Of a stretch of DNA of 64,000 bases, positions 1 to 15,752 are shown piece after piece. A model generated the notes under the pieces. It did no database searches. It was not told the DNA's origin and was given only the letters and a program-made list of their open reading frames with translations. The DNA is from Chrysoperla carnea (lineage: Eukaryota; Arthropoda; Insecta; Neuroptera; Chrysopidae): positions 22,602,640-22,666,639 of the forward strand of contig NC_058342.1 in NCBI RefSeq assembly GCF_905475395.1, read 5' to 3'. The first letter of the stretch is position 1. Each line of letters starts with the position of its first letter. The position numbers and the translations under genes were made by a program.

Positions 1-2233
1 AAACAAACAAATAAACATCCTTACTTTCACATTTTATATAGGGATTATGCAATAAAGATTCCATCACTTCCCATTCTTTTACGAAGGAATATTACATAAA
101 AAATTAATGTAAATATGATGTACATGTTACTTGGCAACTAAATACATAAGATTCTTACGCAAAAAATTGGAACTACTGACATCTATATGATATAATTATT
201 ACATAAAAATGAAAAATGTTTACTAGGATGTAGTGTATAATGGGAAAATTCCAAAATTTGGGATAGAAAAACTTGAATGTAAACCCTTCGAAAGGATTGT
301 AAACCTTTTCTGTGGATCATCACTTTCCCCCATGACCACCTACGGCCACCTACTCGCCATTGTAATGGTAGATATTCTTTAGCTTTCCCTCGGTAGCAAC
401 TGGTCGCGATGGGTGGAAGCGGGTGGGGAAAATATGTAAGAATAAATATCTATATTTGTCTAACAAGTTGTATTTACTATTAATCAAGTCGAAAATAAAT
501 GAGCGGGAATTCGAAGGTGTTACGTAAAAAATGGCTCAAAATTTTTAGATAACGTCAAATTTAGATATATGAAAATTTTGTTCGGCATTCTAATGAATAA
601 ACCGTTAGCACTTTTAAATTAGGAACCTGAGTATTCAGGTTCCTATGGCTGTCAGCTTCTTTGTTTTTTTTGTGAAGTTTTTGGGGAAATAATTGTTTAA
701 AATAACTGTAGTACATGTGATAATACAAAAATGTACACTTGTTGGAAATTTACAAATACGGTCTATACATCTTAGAAAATTAATGAATTATGGTACATAA
801 ATTCTATGAGGTTTACTGAAATACTGTTAAACAATTATTTTTCATAAAAAGAGAAGACTTATAGAGGATTGCTAAAAAATTTTACTTCATTGTTTTTTCA
901 ATGATACCAACTACTAGAAATTACGTTAGTGTCGAGGCATAAATTGTTTAAGTTTCATCAAGTGGAAAACTTTTACTCTCATGACTATATTTTGTAATTG
1001 AAGTCACCACATGTTTACACCTTCAAACGCACAAATGTATTTAGAAAACTCAAATTGACATTATTATTTTAATTAGGTTAAATATTGTATACTTAAAAGC
1101 ATTCTGACATATTTTGATTACAAAATGTTGAAATGAGAGTTTTGAAAAGTACCACATGATGTAATAGCAATCCTCTTAAGTAGGAAATGTAGGATATTAT
1201 TATATATTTTAGAACAGCATCAAAACTAGGAGAATAATGGTTTTAGAAAAAACAAATTATTTTTAAAATAAAACATTCTGATGAATGGCCAAATTTGTAA
1301 CAAATTACAAATCGTAAAAATCAAACTATAGTCAGCGATGAATTTTTTTCGTTAACTGGTAATGATTTTAAATTATTCCAAACAACAAAATGATTCTGTC
1401 AATTGTGTGGAAATATTAGGCAAATCTATGAATTTCACATTCCTACCGAAAATAGTCACACTTTAATCGGGATTAATTTACAAATTGAATTGTGTTCTTT
1501 AAAGTTTAAAAATTGTTAGTGATTCACTTAAGTCTGCGCTAACAGCATTTTGTCTCAATCGCGCATGTGTAAACAGCTCCAATTCTTTTGAGCAGGGAAA
1601 AGGGCTAAAAAAGAATATGCGTTTTTGATAAAAATAGATAAATCCAGGATGTAAGAATTTTACAATGAAATCTTAAATTTGCATATTCCAAAATGTTGCA
1701 CTACGCGTTTAAAGTTTATTGGTTTAGCGCCTATTTCTGAAAATTGGCGGTATTTTTGTGTTTAAATTTGACATAATTATGAAAAATGTTAACTGATATT
1801 TTCTTAAACCTACTTTATGGCCAACTTAGGTGTCATAATTAAAACACTCTGCAATTAGAATTTCATGTATCACTTAATAAAAAATTTAAAAACCTAAAAC
1901 TTAAATCTGTGATTAATACTCAGAAAAAAAAATTTTAGGGCCTAATCAACAAAATTTTCAACATATATACATTTTAAATATTATCACACCAAAAAAAAAT
2001 ATAAATAAAAAAAAATAATTATTAAAAAAATGAACCAAGCACACTTTTTCTTAAAAACTTATTTATGATAAAAATAATACTTTCACATGGTTGTAAATAG
2101 ATAAAAACAAAAAAACCAAAAAAAATTATTTAAAAAACAAAAGATGATATAATTAATTATTTAAAACAAAATATATCCTGTGAATCTTATTTATTTCGTA
2201 ATAATTTATTCTATAACTTATTATAATAATGAG

Positions 2234-2268
<35 letters not shown>

Positions 2269-5200
2269 CATTAACTTAATAATAAAAATATTATATGAAT
2301 TACACGTAAAACAAAAAATGTACAATTTATGTCATTAGTTTTTAACCTCAAATGTATAGGATTGTTCAGAAGAGAGGTAGAAGTAAAAATTATCGAAGGA
2401 GAAAGCTTCCGTTCCTTTATTCAAGACAGCATGATGCTCTCCTGATATGATGTCATGAGTATATCTATTGGATTTGAATATTAAGAAAGACTCTAGCGAT
2501 AGAAAAAAGAAATATAGTTTGCAACACCCATAGATACATAATATTTAACGGACTTGTTTGTTCACAATCTTGTAACCCATACGGACATACCATATACATA
2601 TAAAAGAGCACAGTACAATAAAATGTAGGAATCTTTTGCCTTTTAATTCAATGAAAAAATCAACTGAGATGTTTAACTATGGTTTACATTTTTTTAACTC
2701 GTGGCGCTGACATATTTATTTTATTTATTGTAAGTATTTCAACATAACTTCATTTAGATTTGGCTTGACGTTAAAATGGCGATTACTAGCTGTCCATCAT
2801 AACAAGACAAACATAAATCTAGAGAAAATAATAGTTTCTGGGTTTATTTTAAGCACTCTGAAAAGCTTAATGCAAACTATAAGCTACATTGCTAATCTAT
2901 CTTGTTTCTTAAATAGTGTCTGAAATTGAATATTGTGTAACCACGCCTTTTATTACAATGCGGTAATTTGTATAGTGGCAATTTTTTAAAAGGCTCCAGT
3001 TTATTAAAACGTCAAAAATACACGTAAGGTCGCGGTAAGCAAACAAAAGCCAAAATTATCTTTCCAAAACTTCTGATTGGTTACCGTAATCTCACGCATG
3101 TGTTGGCCACGTCAATATAGTGAGTTCCTAGACTGGCGCTACGTTCTATTAAGATTTCTTTGGAAATAGCTTTTTCTGGAAAAATGAGATTCAAATTTTC
3201 ATCTAAACATTTCGTCTGAACAATCTTAAGTTAGAGTTCTTTTTTTAACAAGTGTTCATTTAACGCTTTCCTTTTTCATTAAAATGGTTTTTTATTGTTA
3301 CTCTTAAGGTTCTATACATAGGTCTGACAACCCCTTAGGAGACAGAGTTGCTTATTGAAGTCAATTTAAGTAAGTGCTCAATGACGGCGATTTTGTTGAA
3401 GAGGCTCAAATTTTTCAATCAATGTGATAAATAAACATACACATACATACGGTGCTAAAAACTTTACATAAATACGGTGCTAAAATAATGACTCTTCTTT
3501 TGGCGCTAGGATCTTGTGGCAGGTACAGCAAAACTTTGATAAGCATGTAATTTTTACTATCAAATTGAAACAAATTGTCGGATATTATAATCGTATCAAA
3601 TCTTTGAAAGTACGAGACTTTAAGTTAATTTTTGATTCAAATGGCGGACATGGGAAGCTATTTCATGACCAATTGCATGTAGAAGGTGAATTACAGAAAA
3701 ATGACCCCTGAAGTGGACATCAGTAGCTTGAAAATAACGAGAGAGAGGGGCAGCGATCCGACTTAATCCGAAGATTATTATAATCATGGCGGACTCAATC
3801 ACTTAACTGGTCAAATTTCCATATAAATTTCATCATTTACGATATTTTTAAAGCATTTTAGTACATTTCCGTGATACGAATATTTTCATTGTCAGTGTTC
3901 ATTATTTTAGTCATAATTTAGATTTAAATTCAATGAATATAAATTTCTTGGCAACTTGACTAGTCTTGTGATGGCCGAACTACTTTAAATAAATGATAAA
4001 TTTTATCACTGTTCAGTTCGAACTTCTTAGTGAATTATATCGTTACCAATGTCTCGCTCGCTAATAAACTATTTTTACACAAACTAAAATATGGATTAGA
4101 TTACATGTCAATATATGAAATATTGAAATTGGCAATAAAGCTGACAATAAAAATTTCTAGAATACAATGAAATGAAATGAATTGTAAGGAAATAAAAAGA
4201 AATACTGTAATTTTAACGACGCACAGGCGCTACCATTCTAGAAAATTTCGTCTATAAAAAAGAACTGAGTTTAGCCAATAAAAACCGCTTAAAAGCAAAA
4301 TGGCAATCGTAAAAAATATTTTAGTAATTTACAAAAAATTTTAACTTAAATATTTAATATCCGACAAAACACAACACAATTGATATGTAAAAAAAAAAGC
4401 TTTAAATGAACGGTATGCGATCCTAACCTTATTCTCATTAATGATAAAACATTTGAGTAAAAACTATTGACAAATTTGGATATAATAAAAAAAATTATTC
4501 TGTGATCTGCGTCACTTTAAAAAAGATATGTTTAATTTCACTTCAAAAAAAATTTTTTTTAATAATGAATTGTCTGAAATATGTAATCCAGTGTAAAAAC
4601 CTAACCCTACACCCTTTCCAAACCAAAAAATATACACTTGTTTTAATGTATTCTTGTAATTATATGGGAAACAAAAAAATATGGATGTGGAAATAAAAAA
4701 AAAGCGTATACCAAAACTCTAGTTACATTTTTGGACAATTTCAAAAATTAAAAAAAAAAAAAAAAAAAAAAAACAGTTTTAGTAATAAGATTTTCCCATA
4801 TTTTTAACGATATGGTGAGTGTATAAATAAAAAAACGCACAGCAGCACATATGTGAAATACGTTTTGTGAATTTTATCCATGGGCTTAAAAGCTTCTAAG
4901 TTTCTTTTTTATAATTTTTTATATGTATATTTTTATATAGTAATAATTGAAAGTTGTTTAGTTAATTTATCGTTTTAAACACCGAATTTGGTTTTATTAC
5001 AAATTAATAAGTTCCTTTTGTTATGACAATCAACTTTTATTGCTTATGTTCAAACCTACAGAACGCTCACGTCGAGAATGGTGACCCTTCAATAAAATAT
5101 TTTGAGAAAATATTCGCTACGTTAGCATTTTGTATGATATGAACGCAGCCTTCTTAGTATAATATCTATATCGGTGATAGTAAAATTTATTGTGATCATA

Positions 5201-7900
5201 GAAACCATCCACCAAAACAGTTTGCCTACATTCGAAAAAAAAATGCATTTTACTTAAATTGGCATTTGAATCACGACAATCGAATAACTGAAAATAAAAT
5301 TCATAAATTATTTGTACAATAATTCCAATAATCGAAAAATGACATTAAAAAATGTACAGAACAACGTTCTGTCTGTATGTCATCGTTCCGCTTGTGTATC
5401 CAATATTCTCCAGATCTCATAGAGAATATTGTGTTATTTTCCGTTCATAGAGAATACTGAGCTATCTCAAAACGAGCACAACCTACATAATAAAATTATA
5501 TATAAACAATATGACTTCCTGATATAGAAATTACACTAAAATTGATATTAGTTACAAAATTTTTTTTATAGAAATGGCCTAATTATTTGAGTATTGAATC
5601 AAAATATGAATATTGATACATAAACCACACATATCAAAAAATAATTTTTCACAGAATTTTAATCACATAAATAATTTTCATATGATTCGATTAAAAAAAA
5701 AACATATTGAAATATAATAAAACTGCCTTAGGTTGTCCAATAATTCGAAATGTTGCCTAAATATTCAAGAAACAAAAAAAAAAAAAATACGAAGCAATAA
5801 ATTTTATGGTTAACGTCTCATTCGCAATTCAAATAAATAGGCCTAAAATGTGATTTGAAATCCCCACACAGAAAATTGTGTGTGGACTAGAATATTTTTC
5901 AAAATTAGTAGAAAAAATTTTTCATGTGATTATAATTAACAAGTACCTGCGTTTACGAAAATTTTAATATTTTCTTGAGAATAAATAACGATCAAATTAA
6001 AACAGGTAGGTTTTTTGTTAACGTACTACCATAGAAATAATCTCTAGTCAAATAATGAATTTTGAGCTTTCAAATATGTTTAAGCACAGTTCGAAAAAAC
6101 AAATTTTATCTGTATTTATGTCATCTATGGAGAAAAAACGCAACTCTTAATTCAACTATAGTCTATGCTATATCAGTATTGTAGTTTTCATCAGAAAAAT
6201 TCTATTCCAATAAAAGCACTTGAAACTAAAATGGCACCTGTGAAAACTTGCCATATGGCATAAGTACTTATATAGTTGTGTCCTAACTGATAATTTCTCT
6301 GCTATTTCCATTAGATATGCGAAGAAGTTTATGATAAGAAGAAATTACCCTTTCCTGGGGCGAGAAAAGATAATGATATTACTCAAAGAACTTGTTTACG
6401 AGCATGAATGTGCAATCAGAATGTCGAATATACAGAGACGTTCAATCGTTAAGTTACACAGTTCTTTTCCCATCAAACAATAATAAGTGATTCAAGCAGG
6501 GACAAACTGAACTGTATTCGGCATCTCGAAATGTAGGCGTATACCTACCATATGTCATTTTGAAGATGACGTCGAAATTTAGCTTTAATTTGTTTACGGC
6601 TGCACAAATAACATTTATTATCATAGAAAAAGACTTTAGTGCAGACCTTTGTGAATTTATTTGATTCTATTTAAATCACTTTAAAAGCAAAAAAATACAG
6701 TTTAAATTATCTTTAAGAAGCTCAAATTAAAGGCTGGGGCTACCAAACAATAGCAAGTATTTGCTTACTGTCGCGTTGCAGATGCAACCAGCATGATTTC
6801 TGATTGGTTACCTCGATTTAATACCTGTGTTTGTTGAGTCAGTAGAGTGAAACATTGATTCAAAAATAATTATAGGTCAGGACACAACCTAAGGCTACAC
6901 TCAATCAACGCGGCAAATTCACACCTTTGATTGCATTGACCAATCTCGAGTTATGTTGCTTATGTCTATTAGACGCATTGAGATAATACAGAAAGAGAAC
7001 ACCAGGGGTCTGCTAGCCTGTAAGGGTCTGCCAGTGATATGTACCTTGTATACCTATTATACACGGTAGTTAGTATATTACGTATAAGTATACGTATTAG
7101 AGAAGGGCACGGGGAAACTCACTGGCGTTCTCTATCTGTATTATCTCTATGAAAAAATGTCTTTTGTTTGGTTACCATGAATTTAAGGCGTTGTTTTCTC
7201 ACGCAAATCAAGATTAGCCTTAAGAGTAAAATATTATTCTTCGACAATGCAAGACCGTAAAACAATTTTCATTTTAGTCTATGGTAATACGTTTAAATAT
7301 TAATTTTTTTGTACAATTTTTATGTAAAATCCATGGTATTACAATCTCACAAGACACATAAGAGCATCATATTTTACACACACACAAAAACTTGATGCTT
7401 TTGTTATTTTAAATTTTGTTTTTTAAAACATCTATGGAACATTTCAAGATTTGAAAATAAAACTGTTTCGTAAAATAAATCGTGTAACATTTTAAGAATA
7501 AATTTACCAAAAAAAAACATACTGGGGTTTGTAATCCGGACAATTCTACATCATTATACATATAAAGAGAATAATATCACCAAACAACTCCCAGTATAAA
7601 ACTTCTCCCGTCTGGTATCCAGATTTCAAACACTTTATAACCAATTAATTTTAAAAAAGTGATAGAAAATTCAAAATATTCTAAATCATACCTAGAATGT
7701 TTTGAATATTGATGGACTTTATTTTATTTTGTTTTATTTGGCTTTGTTCATACTAATTAATTTAGGCCCTCAAATCATATATGTCACTCTTCGACAATCT
7801 GAATGCGTTGAATTTTGTGCAATATTTGATTAATTAATATAAACAAAGTATTTAGAAAAAGATCTAACCTAATTCATTATTTGATTGTTTTTAGACCGTT
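1..7900. other. AT-rich gene-free region
   Basis: No coding exon, tRNA or recognisable transposon protein was seen here on either strand; the few open frames are short and of low complexity. The stretch holds homopolymer tracts (33 A at 2234-2266, another long A run near 4749-4773) and a GC-richer patch at about 325-431 in which CCACC/GGTGG blocks form a loose inverted repeat. It also holds a short inverted repeat at 6980-7147, listed separately. Two sites around 3070 and 6795 share the phrase TTCTGATTGGTTAC, which suggests decayed copies of one dispersed repeat. Confidence 0.6.
6980..7147. repeat. Short inverted-repeat element (MITE-like)
   Basis: A 26-base left arm at 6980-7005 (starts GAGATAATACAG) is matched in reverse complement by 7122-7147 with two mismatches, enclosing about 116 bases. 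This looks like a small non-autonomous DNA element. No clear target duplication was identified, so the superfamily is open. Confidence 0.5.
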
Positions 7901-8307
7901 TCGCAGCCAAATAGTTGAATTAACCGTTTAGTTAACAGCCTAGTTTTGTTAAACAGCCGTTTAGTTAAATTTTGTGGTTCCGGTAAAAAAATTAATTAAA
8001 AAGTCATTACATGTTATATTTTGAACAATTCCAAGTAATTTTTGACTCGTGACAACTTTCATCAAGCCTCACCGTTTTCGATATATAACCGAATTTTTGG
8101 AAAAATATTTTTTTTACGATAATATATCGAAAACGGTGAGGTTTGGTAAAAATTATCACAAGTTAAAAAATATTTTGAATCGCCCAAAATATAAAATATA
8201 ATGGCTTTTTAATTAAATTTTTGACCAAATCCACAAAATTTAACTTCTCGGCTGTTTAACTAAGCTAGGCTGTTAACTACACGGCTAATTTAACTGTTTG
8301 GCTGCGA
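7901..8307. mobile_element. Foldback element with long imperfect inverted arms
   Basis: The sequence folds on itself over its whole length. The outer ends are TCGCAGCCAAA at 7901 and its complement TTTGGCTGCGA ending at 8307. Further in, AGTTAACAGCCTAG faces CTAGGCTGTTAAC, and near the centre CCTCACCGTTTTCGATATAT (8069-8088) faces ATATATCGAAAACGGTGAGG. The arms are roughly 190 bases with a short AT-rich loop around 8100. No coding capacity is visible. It is a non-autonomous foldback/MITE-type element of unknown superfamily; I saw no convincing target duplication. Confidence 0.65.
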
Positions 8308-10940
8308 CATGTATATCATAATTTGAATGGGATGAAGTGAAAAACATCAAAGAATAGCTAACAGCATAAAACACACCTGAATACATATTATATTTACATT
8401 ACGATCCTACTTTAAAGAAGTACAATTTGGCAACATTGTTTACTGCGCAGTAGCCATACGTTTATCATTGGCAAAATTGAAAACCAAATCTAAAATAAAA
8501 CGCGGACCAAACGATGAAATATCTTGACGTAAATTGTAGTAAAAATAAACTTCTGTGTTATAAACAGTGCTCTGAACTTATGAGAAATATTGGCAAAATT
8601 CCAAAGTTTTAAATCTACATAAAAAAACCGTTACTCACTTCAAGACTGTGTGTACATCATGCAAAAACTACTAAAGATATTTAGAGGGAATTTTTTGATT
8701 CCTTGTAATTATTAAATAATCATTTTAAGCTGTACCTAATGATAATATGATCACATGAAGTCATCTTTAATACAATGCTGGTAAGTCACGTAGCACTCGG
8801 GAATGATTTACGAAAAAGAAAAAATTCTGTTAGCAGTATGATGAGCTACACAGGTTGTCGAAGTCGCAGGCATAAGCTAATTAAGTAATGTTGACCAAAT
8901 AAGTGGGTATAATAATTTGCTAGTTACTTTCATAAAACTCTTGGGAATCATTAGACAACAAAATAAAAGTTCTCCATCTAAAATGATTTCTAACACAGGC
9001 TTCAACTTGACCCCTGATTTGCCTTTTGTCTTTGCTCTTCTTATGTTTCTCTCCAAATGATAATGTGTTAAATATATACTGCAGTGCAACCTCGATATAA
9101 CAAATCGGAAAGAAGCAAGTAAATATTCGTTATATCAAGTAATTCGTTAAGGTTGGTCTAAATTGTGTTATAAAAAGGTAATTAATGATGTTCAACTTTT
9201 CTGCGACTGAGAAAAGGTGTTCTTTTACGTTTCTGAGCCATTGAAACATTAATCTTTAACAATAGTGACAAAGTATAATTTATTTTTTTCATTGACTCTG
9301 ATAAACAATTCAAGGGAAATTGCGAAAAAAAACCTGCTTTCCGAATTATGAAAGAAATGGCTGATTTTCTAGACTTGTATTGAGTTTATATAAGAGAGCG
9401 AAACTTTATGAATTGTTGTCTTCAAGGTCGATTAAAAAGCAGTGAAAAGGCGGATGGTAGAAGCACCCAAGCACATTTGAAAATAAAGAACATTTGAGCA
9501 GCGATCTAATGGGGTAGATCATACCTGGGCAGGCTTTGACTTTCGTTTACTCTTTATGTCTTTTAACAAGAAAGGTATGTTTCGAAGTGTTAAAATAGTT
9601 TAAATACAGAGTGTCTACAAAAATTGCCCTCAAAAATTGCAAGTTAAATTAAAATTGATTTAAAAACGAAGAAGTTATAAGCATTCAAAGATTGTTGTCC
9701 GCCACGTTCTTGCAAAACAGAGATTTATATGTAATCTCTATGGCGATAAACGTTCATATTTTGCATACTAGTAAAGATTTTTAAAAATCAGGATCACAAA
9801 CTGTCCACGCAGGGAGAATTCTTTACCTGGAGTAACAAAAAAATTTTTGTCAAGTTGAAATGAAATTTTGAAATAATTCTATTTTTTCAGCTAGACGGAA
9901 CTCTAATTTGACGCTCAAAGGCAGTGTCAATCGTCATTATAAAGATTACATTAATTTTCTTAGCGAGAAGCTAAAAATGAACTAACGATTTTATAAATCG
10001 AGAATCAATCGTATAAGGCTCGACAGGATATTAAGATAGTCCCGGAAAAGCATCTAAGCGCGGAAAAAAATGTTTTTAGAAAACTTTTAGAACTAAATAA
10101 TTTGTTCTGACTGGTAAGATGTAGAGAAAAAAATTAAGTAAAAAAGTTGTTCTTCATAAAAAAAACAACAATTTTTGTTCGAAACATATTTTCGAGAGCT
10201 CAATAGATTCGACAGAAATTGAATTCAAGATTCTACCTATTCTTGTATGGAAATAAGTCTTTAAGAAATTCACATAATAGAAAGAAATACTTATGAAGAT
10301 AATTTTTAAATTACAAAATCAATTTCGTATAAAAGGAAGAAGGAATATCTCGGAAACGATCAGCTTTTGCGAAAAAATTTATAAAGCTTGACTTGTTTCA
10401 AAAAGTTGACATTTGAGAGCTGTCAAAAATAAAATTGATTTTTAAAAAATTGAACGAGATTTTTACCTGGAAAACTTTTGATGTTTATTTTAAAAAATCC
10501 TGTCGGGTCCTCCGGTGTATGCTTTACTAATTTGCATAGGCGCAAGTAGATTCAATCCCATTTATTTCACTTGAAACTCAAAAAAATGCATGGTCAGATG
10601 ACAGATGGTTTTCAAGGGACCAAAGAGTTCCAAAATAAGTTTCCAAACAAAGTTGTACATTAAAATTGAATTAAAAAAAAGTAAAATAGTGTTTTGTTTT
10701 TTTGAAAAATCGTTTATATTTTTATTTAAACCCATCAAATAATGAATTTTGAAGATCTTTAATTTTAAAGTAATAAGTAAATAATATACGACTGTGAATT
10801 TCCATATTGATTTCAAAACCTCTCTCAACACTTTTTTGGTTTATATTTTCAATTGTAGTTTAAGCACAAAAATGAAAAAAAAAAAAAAAACAAAAAAACA
10901 ATTGTAGAACTAATTTTAAAAAAGCACTTAAATCTATTTA

Positions 10941-10977
<37 letters not shown>

Positions 10978-11300
10978 TCATAAATAAAATATAAATCGAA
11001 TGATGGGAATTATTTCAAATTCAAATTTTTATACTATCAACCATTAAAGAAAACAATAAATGAAAAAAAAAATTAATTAATGAATTATAAAAAAAAAAAA
11101 ATTATATATACTTTTAAAAAATAGCATATAAAAAAAAAAGTTTTGCAAGAATTAATAAAAAAAAAAAAAAAAAATGAAACAAAACAAAATTAATAAAAAA
11201 TATCTGTGTGACCTTTTAAACTCAATTTAAAATTATTTCACCTAATGTTTGTTTTTAATTAATGGGCATATAAATAAAATAAAAAAAAAAAAAATACAAT
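8308..11300. other. AT-rich gene-free region with simple repeats
   Basis: No coding exon was recognised. At 9083 one end resembling a pogo/Tigger-type terminus is visible (CAGTGCAACCTCGATATAAC), but no matching opposite end was found. An (AAT)n tract lies at about 10941-10974, and many A runs fill 10870-11295. The open frame on the - strand near 10.6-10.8 kb is AT-rich low-complexity sequence and not a convincing gene. Confidence 0.5.
10941..10974. repeat. (AAT)n microsatellite
   Basis: About eleven consecutive AAT units are seen directly in the sequence. Confidence 0.9.
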
Positions 11301-11601
11301 TTACTCAAAATCGTTTATTTTTGTCCCCTCCGTACAAAACCTTAATCCTTTGCATCCTAGATATACAGTGTGTGTTATTTTGAGTGAAACCACCCTCGTA
11401 TTTTCGAGTAGAGAGAAGGATTTAATTAATTTTATACGCGGAGGCATATCCAAAGAGGTTATATAGAACATAGAGCAGGCATGGACAAATGTGACTTCGG
11501 GAAGTCCCTCGGACTCCTCCCTTAAAATACGAGTAAGACAGTGACAACCTAACCAGCGACAACCTAAAATACGAGTAAGACAGAGAGACAACATTTTTTT
11601 C

Positions 11602-11641
11602 TACCTATCTCATTACTATTAGAGAAACTGAGATAGGTAGA
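11602..11641. repeat. 12-bp perfect hairpin beside short direct repeats
   Basis: CTACCTATCTCA at 11602 is the exact reverse complement of TGAGATAGGTAG ending at 11641, with a 16-base loop. Just upstream the phrase AAAATACGAGTAAGACAG occurs twice (about 11524 and 11566). These are the only structured pieces in the 11.3-11.8 kb segment, which has no recognised coding sequence. Confidence 0.6.
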
Positions 11642-12002
11642 AGATTCGTATACCCGTCTCGCTTCCTCCTCAATGAGTAATGCGGACTTGAATAAAGAGG
11701 CACACAATAAAGCTTATGACGCACAAGTTATAACAATGGTGACTTTGACTAAAAATAACTCGCCCATGCCTGACATAGAGGCTGAAAAGCATAGGAAACG
11801 CAATAAGCGAATTATTGACCGTTAAAAAAGAGACCGAAAAAAAGTATCGTCTTCCCTTTTTGTCTCGCAGCCTATCAAAGCGCTATATTAATATGTTGAA
11901 TTATTGTATAAACATGTGCATGGCTATGTACTTCATAAAGTTTGGGTGGCCACTATACGGTTCTATGTTATTAATTCTATGGGCATATCAGATGGTTGAT
12001 CT

Positions 12003-12436
12003 CTTTGAAAATTTACTAACTGGAATTGGCAACAGAGTGAGAACCACCTCTTAAAGAAGATTGAGAAGGATAAGAAATGACGAAGCATGATTGTTAATGC
12101 GCATGTCTTTATATACAATATAATATCCTGGCGCGTATTTACAACATAATAATTGCCATTTAATAAATATTATTTAATTATTAAACTTTACTAACCTCTG
12201 ATACATGTCTAAAATATTCCTTGCAAATAAAACAATATCTAAACATTTTTAGAACTTTTACACAGAATTAATTAATCAAACAATAACTATGAAGCAGCTG
12301 ACTTCCGTCAATAGCACTTTGCACATTGAATACCATGCTCTGATGTTGTGCTTCTCTTTCACCTGTTTGAATATTGTGTTGTTGTCTTTGTTAATCTTCT
12401 CTGTTAAGCAAAAATGTACATACTTGGTACACGTTG
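12003..12436 (+). repeat. Dispersed repeat, copy 1 (inverted partner at 55.3 kb)
   Basis: This stretch matches the reverse complement of 55309-55752 along nearly its full length. Shared landmarks include the phrase for GAGTGAGAACCACCTC, the phrase around GCGCATGTCT, and AAGCAAAAATGTACAT at the far end. Identity is moderate with small indels, so the copies are old. The open frames inside (for example 11815-12054) are not similar to any protein I recognise. The element type is unknown. Confidence 0.7.
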
Positions 12437-12871
12437 ACTGTAACTATCAAATGTTTGAGCTTGTCTCAAATACACAAATATAATGCTCAAACATTAAGTG
12501 AAGATATATTATTTACCTAACTAAGGAAAAGTGTTATAAAAAAGGCTTGACGTAATTCTGCAGCATTTCCGTTTTTCGTAACATCGAAATTGGATGAGAC
12601 ATTATATTTTTTACGAAAACTACTTTTTTTTTCATGTCATTTTATAATCTGTTATGTTCGAAATTCCAAATTTTAACAGTTTTTCGCGGATAACCCAAAA
12701 GCCGCACGTTCAATCTCAAAAGTATGAAATCACTATAAAGCTTATAAATAACAAAGACATTCGATTGATTTTCAATGCCGAAAAAATAATATTTTCCGAG
12801 ATGTGCTTCAAGGAATGACCATTTCAATACTATATGATATTGGGGTTGTATTGTTCAGACATTGCCAATAA

Positions 12872-12944
12872 GCCCGGCTAGCTCAGTCGGTAGAGCATGA
12901 GACTCTTAATCTCAGGGTCGTGGGTTCGAGCCCCACGTTGGGCG
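12872..12944 (+). tRNA. tRNA-Lys (anticodon CTT)
   Basis: The 73-nt cloverleaf is complete. The acceptor stem GCCCGGC pairs with GTTGGGC (two G-U pairs) and is followed by discriminator G. The A box reads TAGCTCAGTCGG and the B box GGTTCGAGCCC. Anticodon stem TGAGA/TCTCA closes the loop CTCTTAA, placing anticodon CTT at 12905-12907, which decodes AAG. There is no intron and no encoded CCA, as expected for a eukaryotic nuclear gene. A T run at about 12951 fits RNA polymerase III termination. It appears functional. Confidence 0.96.
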
Positions 12945-14846
<1,902 letters not shown>

Positions 14847-14918
14847 GGCTCAATGGTCTAGGGGTATGATTCTCGCTTTGGGTGCGAGAGGTCCCGGGTT
14901 CAAATCCCGGTTGAGCCC
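14847..14918 (+). tRNA. tRNA-Pro (anticodon TGG)
   Basis: The 72-nt cloverleaf is complete. Acceptor stem GGCTCAA pairs with TTGAGCC, and the discriminator is C. The anticodon stem CTCGC/GCGAG closes the loop TTTGGGT, placing anticodon TGG at 14879-14881, which decodes CCA. The TPsiC arm CCCGG/CCGGG surrounds the B box GGTTCAAATCC. It has no intron, and a run of nine T follows at about 14922 (Pol III terminator). It lies 1.9 kb from tRNA-Lys on the same strand. Confidence 0.96.
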
Positions 14919-15317
14919 AAGTTTTTTTTTAAATTCTTATAAAAATTATTTTAATTCCATTAAACAACGAACGAAGACTAAAAAAAAGGGGAAAATACAA
15001 TTTTTTATGGAACGACACCACAAGGGGACACCGATTGCATTAAAGAAGAAGAAAAAAAGGGATCCTATTTTTAACTTTTTCTCACTGGGTCTTTTTTCTT
15101 AAATACGCCACTGTAAACTTATATTATTTATAACTTATAACTAACTTAATCAACCTTTGGTTTTTTTTCGCGAAAGTGTTGATAATATCATCGATTTTCA
15201 GATTTTTAGGAAAGCAAAGCGCGAATAATCTTTCCTGTCCCATTGTGGCATGCAACCGCGATTTAACTCCGTGTAGTGTAGGAAACGATTTCTTTGGGTT
15301 ATTAAATTAATGAAAAG

Positions 15318-15406
15318 TGAAAATTCGTAGCGCAAGAGCTGCGTTAGCTAAGCGGATTCAGTCAGAGATTGCAAAAAAAAAAAACAAATTTTTCTTAAAA
15401 TCAAGC
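15318..15406 (+). repeat. Head of a dispersed repeat family (TAGCGCAAGAGC), copy 1
   Basis: The core GTAGCGCAAGAGC..GTTAGCTAAGCG is also found at about 47160 on the same strand and, in reverse complement, at about 48800-48840. In all three places it adjoins the same downstream block, here duplicated in tandem. The family has no visible coding capacity and is unclassified. Confidence 0.7.
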
Positions 15407-15634
15407 ATTGCATTTTTAGTTTTTCAATAATTATTATTTCAAAAACTCAGCGTCTATAGTACTTTCTTGCTTAAAACTGATCAAGAAATACAAAAATATT
15501 TTTTATTTTGATAAACGAAAATTGCATTTTTAGTTTTTCAATAATTTTTATTTCAAAAACTCAGCGTCTAAATTACTTTCTTGCTTAAAACTGATCAAGA
15601 AATACAAAAATTTTTTTTTATTTTGAAAAAATTC
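15407..15634 (+). repeat. 114-bp tandem duplication
   Basis: Positions 15407-15520 and 15521-15634 are two adjacent copies of one unit (start ATTGCATTTTTAGTTTTTCA) differing by a few substitutions and a T-run length change. The single-copy equivalent of the unit is at about 47231-47365 and inverted at about 48690-48780. The duplication therefore arose inside this repeat copy. Confidence 0.85.
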
Positions 15635-15752
15635 CAAATTTTGTACTTTGCGCACCTCCCTACCCCTTGCTTATCTGTCGATTTTTCTCATTAATGAATT
15701 TGATCTTTCAAATAACAAAAACTCTCCATAATAAGTTATTTTTCCAAAATTC

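Noticed and set aside
11815-12054. 79-codon open frame with a hydrophobic stretch
   Set aside because: It partly overlaps a dispersed repeat and has no similarity I recognise; the related copy at 55.7 kb does not preserve the frame.
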